DNA from: Rachicladosporium sp. CCFEE 5018
Taxonomy: Eukaryota; Ascomycota; Dothideomycetes; Cladosporiales; Cladosporiaceae
Assembly: GCA_002077045.2 (NCBI GenBank)
Contig: KZ111154.1
Span: forward strand, 248,001-312,000
Direction of reading: 5' to 3'
DNA length: 64,000 nucleotides
Position numbers and translations under genes: made by a program. The notes below the pieces were generated by a model. That model saw only the letters and a program-made list of their open reading frames with translations, did no database searches and was not told the origin of the DNA. Positions 18,703 to 29,018 of the stretch are shown piece after piece. The stretch's first letter is position 1, and each line of letters starts with the position of its first letter.

Positions 18703-21323
18703 CTACCAGTTAATTGGCTTAGCGCTTTCCTTTGGTGGTGGTCCGCTGTTTTGAAACCCTCCGCTGTTCCGCTCCGCCTTCGGCTGCGGCGCAGTCCCAC
18801 CGACCGCGACGATTCCAGGTACCATCTGCTGTACAGCAGCTTCGACCTGCACTTGTCGTGTTCTGCTGCTTACAGTGGCCTGCTTGGAAGCCGGCGTCCC
18901 AGCATGTCCTTTGCTTGTGTTAGCCCAGCCCCCATTCCCACCAGTCTGACCCTGACCGGTCTGTGCCCAGCCTGCGCCGTTCTTATTCGAGCGCGTGGAG
19001 TGGGCTTTGTTCTCAGGCGCGGTCCCCCAGCCGGCATTGCTGACAGGTCCATCCTTGACAGGGCTCCACCCGCCCCCATTGCCGCCAGCTTGGCTGTTGC
19101 TTGGCTTGTTGTCACCACTCCAGCTGTTGTTAAGTGGAGGTGCTGCGCCACTTTGTTGAGCAGCCCCTCCCCAGCCGCTTTGCACACTTGCAGCTCTAGG
19201 CGTAGCTTTGTGTGTTGACGTAGGTGACTTCATGGCCATCAGCTGTTTGACCAGCTCTTCTTTCGGCATGGCTAGCAAAGTGCCTTTCTGCACTTCTTGC
19301 TCCACCCTGGCACACTCATTGTCGATACGGCGCCCGATGATATCCTCAAGTCTCTCGCGACTGCGGTACTTGAACGTGAAGACTGCGTATGGTTCATCCA
19401 TCGTATCGATGTATGCAGGGCGGTAAGTCTTATGGACGTATTCTGCACCACGGCCGACGTGTACGCCGTGACTGGCATCGCACTTGTCGTTTGCGGAGAT
19501 GGTTGGCATTGGAGGGGCGGAGTATTGGTAGACCTCGCGGGCAGTCTCGCGGCGTATCCCATGCCGATCGCTGGGAAGAGCGGTGTCTTGCGGCTTCTGC
19601 CACTCTGCCCAGTATGGCTTGATGTACGAGCGAGGGTCGTAGGTAGCGGCAGTTGCGACAGAGCGCATGCTGCGTGTTACTTGGCTGGGATGCTGACTAC
19701 CGGCAGACTTGCTCTTCGACGTTGGTGCGGCATTGACAGCGCCCCACTCGTCGCCAGTACCATCATTCTTGGTGTTATTGCTAGCGCCCCAGGCTCCAGC
19801 GACGTCGCCTGTGTTGTCCTGAGCTGCTGATGCGCCCCAGTTAGCATCACCGCCACCCGCTACCTGGCCACCGGTGCCACCCCAATCAGCAGCAGCGCCA
19901 TTCTCATCTGGTTTGAGAGCGTCCAGCGTAGCTCCAGCCGTGGCGTCGGCATTGCCACTGATTCCCCAGCCGCCATTGTTGTTGCCGTGATTGCTTGCTG
20001 AACCGAAATGCTCGGGTGTACTTGGGCCTTTCTGACTTCCTTGCACGGACGCAGGTCTGGGGCCGAAAACATCGGTTAGAGGGCTTGGTAACGGAGCACC
20101 CGGCTGCTGAGTATGGCGATCCAAACCGCCTTCGGTTGCGTGGGCAACACCGTTAGGTCTCGCGATCGGCCTGTGCACAGGGTTGATCGCAGATAGCTGC
20201 AGAGGCACGACTGGGCTTCCATCGGGAAATTCGCGACAATGTCGATAGTAATCGACCATTCCCGCAATCTGTAGAATCGTTAGCCAGCGCTTTCATCGTA
20301 AAGGGCGACAATGACTCACGTGAGGCCATTGCGAAGGATGCAGATCTGTCACAAGGATGTGGTCCAAGCAGACTATATGCCTGGCAGCTGCAGCGAAGAA
20401 CCCACGGTCTATATCGTACGAGCTGAGTATGCTTGAAGGCATGGCACTAATCATGAGGATCTGATAATCGGGATCGATTTTCTCATCGCTGACAGGTTGT
20501 CCAGGGAAGTAGTCGAATGCAGGTACCCCGGGCTGAACGTCCGTCCGTACTTGAGCGGGAGGATGGGAAGTGCCAGCCGAGAATCCATGAGGATGCGCAG
20601 CATCCTGGAAACGATACACTTGTTGGGGAGAAGAGCCTTCTTCCTGTGCTTGCGGGGCAAATGGCTGATCGTTGTATGCTGCACCAGCTGGCGGGTGTGC
20701 GACTCGCTGGCCAGGGCCCACTTGTTGGGCGATTTGCGGGAGATAGTTATGGGCAGTCGTTGGCGCATACTGTCTCGTCTGGTAGGCAGCTTGACGTAGA
20801 TGCTGTGGGTAGCCTTGTGGTTGTTGCGCAGCAAAGGCGGTTGGCACGCCATGAAAGTTGGGCTGAGGGGGCAGGCTCGCCCCGCTGTCCAAAAGAGCCT
20901 GGCGCTTCCTAGCCGTGTCATCGTACCAACCACTTGTGTCATAGCCCTCAGGTCCATAGTGATGTGTACCGACGTTGAAAGGAGGGGGCGGTGCGGAGAA
21001 GCCTTGGTAGCCTTGTCCGTCGAGCGTAAGTCCAGAGTCTGGCTGCTTGCAATCTTCTGGAGTATTCTCCACAGTTTGTATTCGGCCTTGGCCGTATCCG
21101 TTGTGGACAGAAGATCGATCGTCATGACGTGAGCCGAGATTACTATATGACTTGATCAAACCTCCCCCGCCGATGGTGTCGTATTCGTATCCAGGTGGTG
21201 GGCTTGGAAGTTCATCGCCTGCACCATCGAACAGACCACCCATCATGCCACCGAAGCCAGCACTGGCTGCACCAGCTGATGGTGCCTTAGCCACGCTCGG
21301 CGCTTTGGCAACGCTCTGTGCCT
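18703..21323 (-). CDS. GW/WG-rich low-complexity protein, copy 1 (N-terminus in the gap)
   Basis: Two exons are visible, 21323-20320 and 20268-18703, joined by a 51-nt intron (donor gtgagt, branch gctaac, acceptor ctacag) that keeps frame. The 5' end runs into the N gap. Order of parts: SVAKAP hexapeptide repeats at the gap edge, a GFGGMMGGLFDG linker, a long Pro/Gln/Tyr/His-rich region, a compact segment across the intron (DYQILMISAMPSSILSSYDIDRGFF, MVDYYRHCREFPDGSPVVPL), a Gly/Asn/Ala-rich region with WG motifs (ADWGGTGG, ANWGA, GAWGA, DEWGA), a conserved charged block (FKYRSRERLEDIIGRRIDNE, EELVKQLMAM), then a second set (SGWGG, NSWSG, GGWSP, AGWGT, AGWAQ, GGWAN). About eleven Trp are paired with Gly or a small residue. 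Family not recognised. Argonaute-hook-like binding is possible but unproven. Confidence 0.78.
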
Positions 21324-21423
21324 NNNNNNNNNNNNNNNNNNNNNNNNNNNNNNNNNNNNNNNNNNNNNNNNNNNNNNNNNNNNNNNNNNNNNNNNNNNNN
21401 NNNNNNNNNNNNNNNNNNNNNNN
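21324..21423. other. Assembly gap (100 N)
   Basis: Exactly 100 N, a conventional placeholder for an unknown distance. On its left is the 5' part of the GW/WG-rich gene; on its right is the middle of a PP2A subunit gene on the same strand. The remaining roughly 60% of the PP2A protein and the start of the GW/WG gene are missing here, so the true distance is either over 1 kb or the join is wrong. Confidence 0.99.
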
Positions 21424-22143
21424 GCACTGCTGCCACGACAGTGTCGTGGTGTGTCATGCGAGGGAATTTGAGGTCTGCTGCGGATCTGAAGTGCTGGTGT
21501 GGGTATCGAACGGGTCCGCCGCCGTTCGCACCAATCGCTCCGCCAGGTGTGAGCTCGGATGAGAGGTTGTTCTCAGCCACCACTTTCAGCGACTTCTCGA
21601 ACACCTTCCAGAGCTTGATTGTCTTGTCGTTCGTTGAGAGGAGGTAATGTGATGCATTCTGTCTTCTGCACCACTTGATCTTGTTGATCTTCTCCTCGAT
21701 CTCCAGAGATTTTAGGTAGTCGAATTCGGGTTCGTGTGATTGGAACTCAGTATGAAATTTGTACTCGCAGGTCTTCTTGGTCTCATTTCGCTCGAAGAGA
21801 ACTACTCGCCCGCCTTTGTCGCCGGTTGCCAAGTAGTTGCCTGTTTGATCGAACTCGACAGTGGATATTATGTCGGCCTCAGTGATGTCCTCTACATCGC
21901 CCTTGTCGCCAAAGCATCTGCAAAGTCATGGTCAGTCTATTGAATCGACCCGTCGTCGCGTATTAGTATAGCCATGAGCCTCCGAGGAAGCCTGCTACAA
22001 AGAGCGTACTGAGTGAAGTGCCACGCGCGACTCGTCCGTGGCTCGAAACTTTGTCGCTGGCCAGAGTTCGAGACCAGCTCTTCGTCACTGGAGTCGTCGC
22101 CCAGCAGACCGTGGTGTGGTGCAACAATCTCAGAGCTCGGCAT
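21424..22143 (-). CDS. PP2A regulatory subunit B (B55/Cdc55 type), 5' part only
   Basis: Exon 1 is 22143-22010 and exon 2 is 21917-21424, separated by a 92-nt intron whose removal restores WHFTQ-CFGDKGDVEDITEADIIS. The rest matches the B55 WD40 propeller: GNYLATGDKGGRVVLFERNE, EFDYLKSLEIEEKINKIKW, NDKTIKLWKV, FPRMTHHDTVVAAV. B55 subunits direct PP2A to mitotic and stress substrates. About 200 residues are present; the family is about 450-500 residues long, so more than half is lost at the N gap. The N-terminus is longer than usual by about 40 residues and contains an acidic run (GDDSSDEE). The ATG at 22143 is the first in frame. Confidence 0.92.
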
Positions 22144-23324
22144 TGGTGCCGGCTGTGTGTTCTCCTCTGATCTCGCTGGCCGGCAGCCCCGCCGCCATTC
22201 CTACCATTCGACCCATTGTCACTGCGGCGATTGGTGATCTCGTTCAAAGTAGCCTTCACCGCCTTCAAGTTGAACATACTTGTATAGGTGTATGCTGGAC
22301 CACCGATACGGATATCGCTTCTCCCGTCCGGCTGCAAGGGACAAAGGGCGAGCGTGAGGTCACGCGCTCACTCCAGAGAAACAACATGATCAAGGGAAAG
22401 GGCAGGTCTTACTGTGTGAACTTCCATGTCGGCTGAGCGCCGCTCTCGCTCGTGTCCACCATCTTCCTAAGGTGCCTGCCGCCGCCTCTGACGGCCTAGT
22501 TGCGGTTTCTTCCCAGCGCTTGCCGTGATATGTCTCTGTCGAAGACTTTGCCACGACACTTGCTCTAGAGATATCCAGTGACTGCTCAAGCTGTATGCGC
22601 AGTATACTAAGGCAAGTTTGCTTGCATGTGATCGAGCAAGCTATGATTGAGCAGCTTGTGGTGTGCAGAACCGGTCTGGAGGTTAGAAGAAGCTGGCGTC
22701 CAAGTGTGTTGCAGCCAAGGGAGAGACCGAGTGTATGGTGAACTCAAGTAAGACAATATGTAAGAGAGTGAGTGTGAGATGGGATTGACCGCAGGTGAAG
22801 ATCTCTACACGGAAGTAGAAGCTCTTCGCGGTGAGGATCACTCAGGTACTTGCTGTACCTTTGCGCACGAGCAGTGCTTGGCATCCTAGTGGGGCTGCAG
22901 GTGAAGTGAACAGGGTCATGGAGATGGACGTCACTCCATCAACTATCTCCATTGCTCTTCGAACGACGTTCAGCTGTGGCCTGAATCCTGTGTGTTAGCG
23001 TCAGTCAAGGCTTACCAGAACGCGCAGAAGCTTGGAGATATTCGCGCGAGCTACGCTCTGACTATGGCAGCAATTTTCGAAACAAAGGATGTCACGTGGA
23101 CGCGTCTGGCGTCGGACCTAGTACGGCTGCCAGCACTGGCAAAGGCCTAAGATGCCAGACGTGTCGAGCTGTTGTTGACTACACGTGAAGACGGCGTTAT
23201 CAACTTGGGACTCTAAGAGCTGATGAAGCGCCGACGCGTCACGAAGAACTCTCGAATGATTCAAGTACGGACAGCAGCTACTGGCAATCAGTTGACCTTG
23301 CACGCATACCTGACAGAATGATGC
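22144..23324. promoter_or_regulatory. PP2A subunit upstream region and 3' flank of the membrane protein gene
   Basis: This 1.2-kb region lies upstream of the PP2A subunit start and downstream of the small membrane protein; copy 2 homology to base 1 begins at 22215. No gene is supported. The block 22850-23290 is strongly diverged from 640-1080 of copy 1, while its flanks are nearly identical. Confidence 0.6.
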
Positions 23325-23825
23325 CTACACAGCCCTCCCAATCTGCTGGCTGAATCGACTACTTATCCTCCCAGTCCACCCCGAGTAGTACCTCCCACCA
23401 GCAGCACCTCTAGCCTTTCTCTGGAACCCACTCCCCTCTCCGGCATCCTCCACGACCATCGGCTCCATGATGGCGCTCCCTGCCGGGCGGACAGCAGCCT
23501 TCGACAGAGGGGTTGGCTCGCCATAGCCACCATACCTAGGCACGGTTGGCAAGTCGTGCACCGGCGGCGCTGGCAGCGGGCCATTCGGGTTCCAGGCTTT
23601 GTAGTTGTTGCGACTATCGTTGACGCTGTAGCCACGGGAAGTACTCTTGCTCTTTCGCCTGCAGCGACAGAGGAGGACAGTGACAGCTATGAATGCTGCA
23701 ATGACAATGCAGGCAATGACGACGATCCAGATGATAGCCTGGCGACTGAGGGAGATGGACTGGGCCTCGTTCTGGGAGAACGAGTCGAAGGGTGCCGCGG
23801 ATGAGGTTTGTGCAGGCGCAGCCAT
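23325..23825 (-). CDS. Small single-pass membrane protein, copy 2
   Basis: 166 residues, same start (MAAPAQTSS, ATG at 23825) and length as the gene at 1112-1612. The membrane helix and the CRCRRKSK stop-transfer cluster are unchanged. Differences are few substitutions in the cytoplasmic tail (for example YGEPTPLSKAAV for YSEPAPLSRAAV), consistent with purifying selection in both copies. Confidence 0.75.
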   Translation of the reverse strand: MAAPAQTSSAAPFDSFSQNEAQSISLSRQAIIWIVVIACIVIAAFIAVTVLLCRCRRKSKSTSRGYSVNDSRNNYKAWNPNGPLPAPPVHDLPTVPRYGGYGEPTPLSKAAVRPAGSAIMEPMVVEDAGEGSGFQRKARGAAGGRYYSGWTGRISSRFSQQIGRAV

Positions 23826-24779
23826 GCTGGTCAATTCTGGCCTAGAAATTTCTCTGCGTCAAGGTGAGGGTGAAAGACCAGCTTCCTTTGCTTACAGTAC
23901 AGCAGCCAATCGACAGGGTAAGTGTCTTGCGAGATCCGGTCCAAGAAGGATTCTCGAGCGTCCCGAGAATATTCATTCTAGACGATCCTTTGACATCGAC
24001 ATTTTGCAAAAGCCCTGCTTCGAAACAAAGCAAGATGCTGTGAAGTTGCTCCTTCCAGCGTTAATCTCCTAGTGCACCTAACATGAACAAAGCCCCATCG
24101 TTTGATTGCTAGTCTCTCTGATCCAGTACACCGATGCGCGACACATGCGTTACGTACCTGAATTTGGGGACAACGTGGGCTGTCGAGGCAGAAACGGACG
24201 AGATTGGCGCCGCCGAGAATGACTGATGGTCGGCCCACTGAAGGAAGAGGTAGGTTCGGTTCGGCGACGAGCGTCCATGACCAGCATGGTCGAGCTGCAG
24301 GAGACTGGACGGGCAGCATATGGGGAAAATTACCGTGGAAGCACCAGCATCAAGCGATCTGGGCAAATCGTTAGCAGCTCCATTCAGAAACCTTTTTGTG
24401 AAACCTTTCCTGTGCTACAAAAGTCGAGGCGGAGACTTCCCAGGATCGCCTTCAGCGCTCTTCTCTGAAAGTGTTATTCGATTCCGTCTCTTCCACTGCC
24501 CTCCGCCCGATTAGGTGAGCAGACTACATCGCGCACCAGCCCGAATGAGATGACGGATGGTGATTGCGAATGCGTTCCCTAGTCCAGAGGCTCTATAATG
24601 TGCGGTGCCAGTGATCTGTAGTAAGCAATAGGGGTATCATATAATTCTTACATATGCCATGTCCCCGCTCTAGTCCCAGCGAGCGACCCTGCGCCGCATC
24701 TCCCAGCGATCAACGCCCTTCAAATGCACGAATGCTATGCCCTTCTACCGAATCACTCCCCCGATCCCACTTGCCATCT
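23826..24779. other. Intergenic region, copy 2 equivalent of 1613-2558
   Basis: No supported gene. Small indels distinguish it from copy 1, for example near 24060 and 24590. Confidence 0.6.
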
Positions 24780-24870
24780 TTACTCTTTCTTTCCCTCCTC
24801 CTTCTTCTCCCCCTCCTTCTTCTTCTTCACCTCCTCCTTCTTCTTCACCTCCTCCTCATCCTCCCCATCC
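24775..24870. repeat. Trinucleotide (cct/ctt) microsatellite in the mannosyltransferase C-terminus
   Basis: Imperfect repeats of cttcttcttcacctcctc encode Lys/Glu/Val repeats on the minus strand. Copy 1 (2565-2625) is shorter and differently arranged, so the tract is length-variable while keeping the frame. Confidence 0.8.
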
Positions 24871-26611
24871 CACCAATCCTTGAATTTCTCCCATAGATGC
24901 CTATTAAGTTTCATGGACAACTCGCGGAAATTGTACATCTCGCCCCAGCAATCCCGTCCCCACTCGCAGCCAGCCATATTCACCAAAAAGTCCCGCTCTT
25001 TCTCCTGGTAATGGATCCCCTGCACGCCGCACTCCTTCTCCTTCCCACCCTTTGGCTCCTTGCCAGTGATGTCCAGCCCGCCGCACCCACCCTCTGGCAC
25101 GCCTCGATCATCACCACAAGCGCCATGCGGAAAAGCGTTGATCTTCCGTTGCGGAACGAACGCCACGTGCGGACGCACCCAAGGCTGGTTGGTGTAAATG
25201 TACTCCAGCGCGTCTTGCTCCTTGTGCTCCCACTCCATATGTTTCTGCTCGTAAAACACCGGATCCCACCAGACGTCCAACAATCGGTCCGTCCAATCGC
25301 TTCGCTTGACAAAGAAACTCCCCAGATTGAAGCCGCCGCAGTCTTGCGGGACGAGAAGGTTGATGCTGTTCGGATCGCTGTCGCCGGTCGCGGAGAGGGA
25401 TATAGGGTCGAGGTAGTTTGCGAATTTTGGGGCGTTGGGGTCACCGGATGTGCCGTTCGGAGGGTGCTGGATGTGTAAAGGGTTGTAGAGGTTTATGTCG
25501 CGGTAGGTTGTTGCTTGGAGGTTGGAGAAGATGTGAGATTGGAGGGAGTAGGAGGGCTCCATTATGAAGGTGTTGAGGTCGAGCCACCAGAACCTGCGCT
25601 GTTGTCAGTATTGATCCAGAGAACGGCTTAGGAATGAGTGCAAGCTGTACCACTCAGCGTTAGGATATTTCCGCATGCTGTTCCGTATCACGTCGACCTT
25701 CTCCCAAGACTCACGCCATTCGTGCGCGTAGCGTTTCTTCGTGGCCATGTCTACTATCTCCAGCTCGTAGCCCCACTCATTGGCGTATCTCTTCTTATTC
25801 TTGACACTGTCGCGCTCTATAGCCCATTCTCGGGCGCCCTTCCACTCCATTACGCCGCCGCCTTGATTTGCGCCGAGAATGATGACGAACTTCGATCCGC
25901 CGCCTAGGAATGATGTTCTTCGGTAGAGGTATCTGATGGCTGTGGGACACTGTCAGTATCTCGGCTGCGTTCGGATGTGATGAGAGCCTCACGTGTGCTA
26001 AACCAGAGCAATATCCCGACGACCACCAGCATGAGCAATGCAGCATATCTCCGCCGTCTGTTCAACAGCAGTGCCAGCCTTCTCGCCAAGTCCCCTACCC
26101 TCAAACCCCTTCCGCTCCCACCCGGGCCTGCCCGTCCCCGACCCAGCTTCTCCTTCTCTCGTAATCGGTCTTCCTGCCCTCCATGTGCGAAGTACGGCAA
26201 TGCTTCCGACACTTTCCGCATATGTCTGCTGAAGAAGCCCTGATTCTGACTCGTGTAACTCGGATACCCATTCACCCTCGCACTTGCAGCCTTCGCAGAA
26301 GCCCACGTGACATCTCGAGGCGTTCCATTAGATCGCTTCGAGGGCGAGGGTCCACGGGAGAGGTTCGCAGCGCCATCGTGGGGAGTAGTGAGACCAGGAC
26401 TGCTCCAGCCGCCGGAGAGTCGGGGCGAGGGAGAGCGGTCGAGGGACATGTGTTGGCTTTGCTGGTCGTAATAATCCTGTTCCTCCGTCTCGTCAAAGGG
26501 CGAGCTCCTATCGTGGCGAGGTGTTAGGGTGTCCGGAGTAGCATGAAGGCCCTTGCTCGACCGGCGGCGGTGCCAGCTGCCAGCCTCTGCTGACGCGGGG
26601 GAGTATGCCAC
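24780..26611 (-). CDS. MNN10-like alpha-1,6-mannosyltransferase (GT34), copy 2
   Basis: Exons 26611-25993, 25939-25651 and 25593-24780 (573 codons plus stop), with the same intron positions as copy 1. The catalytic motif region reads WWLDLNTFIMEPSYSL, with the Met found in this family. Differences from copy 1 concentrate in the junction after the membrane helix and in the Lys/Glu-rich C-terminal tail, which is longer by eight residues because of an expanded ctt/ctc trinucleotide tract (about 24780-24870). The start codon is unresolved, as in copy 1. Confidence 0.85.
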
Positions 26612-27846
26612 GATGGGGTGAGCGTGGTGGTGACACCGCGGCGAGTGGTGGTAGCGGTGGTGATAACCTGTATGAATTGTCTATCTGTACAATATAGCGT
26701 TTGTTTGGGCGAAGTCTACACGTGTAAGCGCGACTGTTGCTTTCACGTGGAACTGAGTTCGGGAGTGTTGATCGAGAGTTCCGCCTATCTCTCTGCTCGC
26801 AAGTGTGTTGAGGAAGGAGCAAGTGCAGGGATGTCGCAATGTCTCACTTTCCGTTTCCTCTCGGAAGTGTCAACGCACGTGGAAAGGGTTCAAATGGTGT
26901 GGTCGAGGACATGTAAGGGAGACTCTCACTGCACACCTGTCAGATGCACTTCGAGTCGCTGCAGCCAAGCATTCGATCGCTCCGTACAACGCTGCATAAT
27001 AACGAATACGGCGGCCCGCTACTGCAGTGCCGAATTTATTGATTTCGGCGGTACTTTGATTGAAGTCACGGAGTCTGAATTCATCCTGCCTTATCGAGCA
27101 CGAGCAGAGCCGTCGACGAACATACGCTCAATCGGATTGGGTCGCCGGACTATTGCGTTGACCAAACTGCGGCGAATCTCCCATTGACCACGAATTGCTC
27201 ATGTAATATCCCTCTCCGCGACAAATCTGTTATCAACAAGTCCATATCTCGGCATGCCCGACTTGGTAATCTTTAGCTTCAGTGGTTCAGCCTGTGCAAC
27301 GCCAGGTCATCTCATCAAGCCCCTTGCAATCTGCTACCCCGTAACCGACTCGCACACAACAAATTGCGACATCCGCCCATCATGGTTCGATACGAACCCT
27401 CTCAGCCGCCTCTTCCCGTCAGCAATATAAGCAGTTACTGCATGGAGGGTGAACTCCCACTGTACGTACGCCGTGGCAGCGGGACAGACTGTGTGTCTAT
27501 GCTTGGTCTGGTCTCGGCAACGTCTTCCCTCTTCGACTCAACTTCCCTCTTCGATGAATCGTCAATCTTCATGTGGGAGATCAATCGCAACGCCCTTGAG
27601 AGCGATCTTCCATAGCGCGACAGCAAAGTATCTTTCAGATAGGTCAACCCATCTGCTTGATCGGAGTCTTGGCGAGAGCCGTAAGTTCATGATGTCACTT
27701 TCGAGCGCGTCTTCTAGCACGCGTTTCCAAATCTATTCACAGTTCATCTCATTAATACAGCACTCTCACGCGACCCAGTCGACAGTTCTTGCACAGTACT
27801 GCTAGTGAAGTGATCTTGTGGCGGCCAGAATTATCACGGAGCACCA
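26612..27846. promoter_or_regulatory. Divergent intergenic region, copy 2 equivalent of 4367-5605
   Basis: Divergent promoters of the mannosyltransferase and AlkB genes. No gene supported. The segment about 27075-27240 and a short deletion near 27455 distinguish it from copy 1. Confidence 0.6.
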
Positions 27847-28809
27847 ATGGCCACCACCAAGCGTCCGAGAACGCTGGACAACTTCTTCAGTCCGCCACCA
27901 TCGAAGAAGACTAAGACTGTCACAGAGGACACTCCAATCAGCGATGCCCTCGCGGAACCGCAACAGTACTCAGTCCATCCGACTTACCCATTCAACATCG
28001 CTCACTTACCTGCCGAAATCATCGACATTCTGAACTTTGCTCCCGCCACCGAGCCCTCAATCATGAACTCGCAGCCTGATCTCGATCTACTTTACTACCA
28101 GCCATACATCCCAGAGGACGCCTCAAGACCACTCTTCGAATTCCTCCGCCGCGAGCTACCATTTTACAGAGTCAAGTACACTATCAAACGCGGACCGACC
28201 GAGACTCTGATCAACACGCCTCGCTTCACCACAGTCTTCGGCCTAGACGAGACATCCCGTTTCTCACCCACTGGCGTCGTAGTCGACGCCACATCTGGCA
28301 AGCCCTGCGGGCAGACGTCCTACAGGTGCCGACCTCGTCCGATTCCGGAGTGCATCGATGTTCTGCGCCGCTTGACAGAAGCGAGCACTGGGTGCACATT
28401 CAATTTCGCACTCGTGAACTACTATGCTACGGGAAGTGACAGTATCTCGTACCACAGCGACGACGAGCGCTTCCTCGGGACAGACCCGGCCATTGCTTCG
28501 TTCACGCTCGGTGCGAAGCGGGATTTCCTCCTAAAGCACAAGCCCACCGAAGCGAAGCATGAGAGCGAGGTGAAAGCCATCAAATTGCCGCTAGCCAGTG
28601 GTGACATGATTCTGATGAAAGGTCGGACCCAAAATAGCATTCCAAAGCGCAAAGGTGGTGATGCTGACAAAGGACGGATCAACATCACCTTCAGACGGGC
28701 GATGGTGAAGGGCGGAACCGAGAATTACTACAGGTATAATGTCGGAGAGGGTGGTGTGCATAGATGGGACGAGGCGAGGGGTGAGATGGTGGAGGTGACT
28801 GGCAAGTGA
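27847..28809 (+). CDS. AlkB-like dioxygenase, copy 2, distal iron-binding His deleted
   Basis: 320 residues, about 98% like copy 1 by eye. The HxD pair (YHSDDE) and the RINITFRR motif are intact. A 12-nt in-frame deletion near 28635 changes GGTQSNWLHSIPK to GRTQNSIPK and removes the histidine that is the third iron ligand in this family. The reading frame is otherwise undisturbed and the N-terminal TLDNFFSPPPSKK is kept. From family knowledge, loss of the distal His should abolish or cripple Fe(II) binding, so this copy is probably a catalytically dead allele or paralogue. A sequencing artefact is less likely, because the deletion is a multiple of three with clean flanks. Confidence 0.9.
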   Translation: MATTKRPRTLDNFFSPPPSKKTKTVTEDTPISDALAEPQQYSVHPTYPFNIAHLPAEIIDILNFAPATEPSIMNSQPDLDLLYYQPYIPEDASRPLFEFLRRELPFYRVKYTIKRGPTETLINTPRFTTVFGLDETSRFSPTGVVVDATSGKPCGQTSYRCRPRPIPECIDVLRRLTEASTGCTFNFALVNYYATGSDSISYHSDDERFLGTDPAIASFTLGAKRDFLLKHKPTEAKHESEVKAIKLPLASGDMILMKGRTQNSIPKRKGGDADKGRINITFRRAMVKGGTENYYRYNVGEGGVHRWDEARGEMVEVTGK

Positions 28810-29018
28810 ACGTCTTTGGAGAGGAAGGTACCATCTTGACTGTCTTTACGTCCCTTCCTCCCCTTTGCCCACTCGCGCAATGTTTACACCGCGCCTTCCG
28901 AAGAAATCACCGCGGGAAAGACTTCGCTTTGTTGATACCAAGCTCTGCTCTACTCCACTCTACTTCACATGCATCTACTCCATCACATTCAATACTGCAG
29001 CATCATCACTTCATCAGC

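Larger units (their letters stand above)
1..21323. repeat. Copy 1 of a 21-kb duplicated segment
   Basis: The segment aligns in order and orientation to 22215-43487, with base 1 matching base 22215. All ten genes appear in both copies in the same order. Homology reaches the left edge of the window without decay, so the unit probably extends further left, into a PP2A subunit gene as at 21424-22143. Identity is high in conserved exons such as AlkB and much lower in the large unknown gene and in 640-1030. The right end is abrupt at a 100-N gap. See findings for haplotype versus tandem duplication. Confidence 0.97.
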
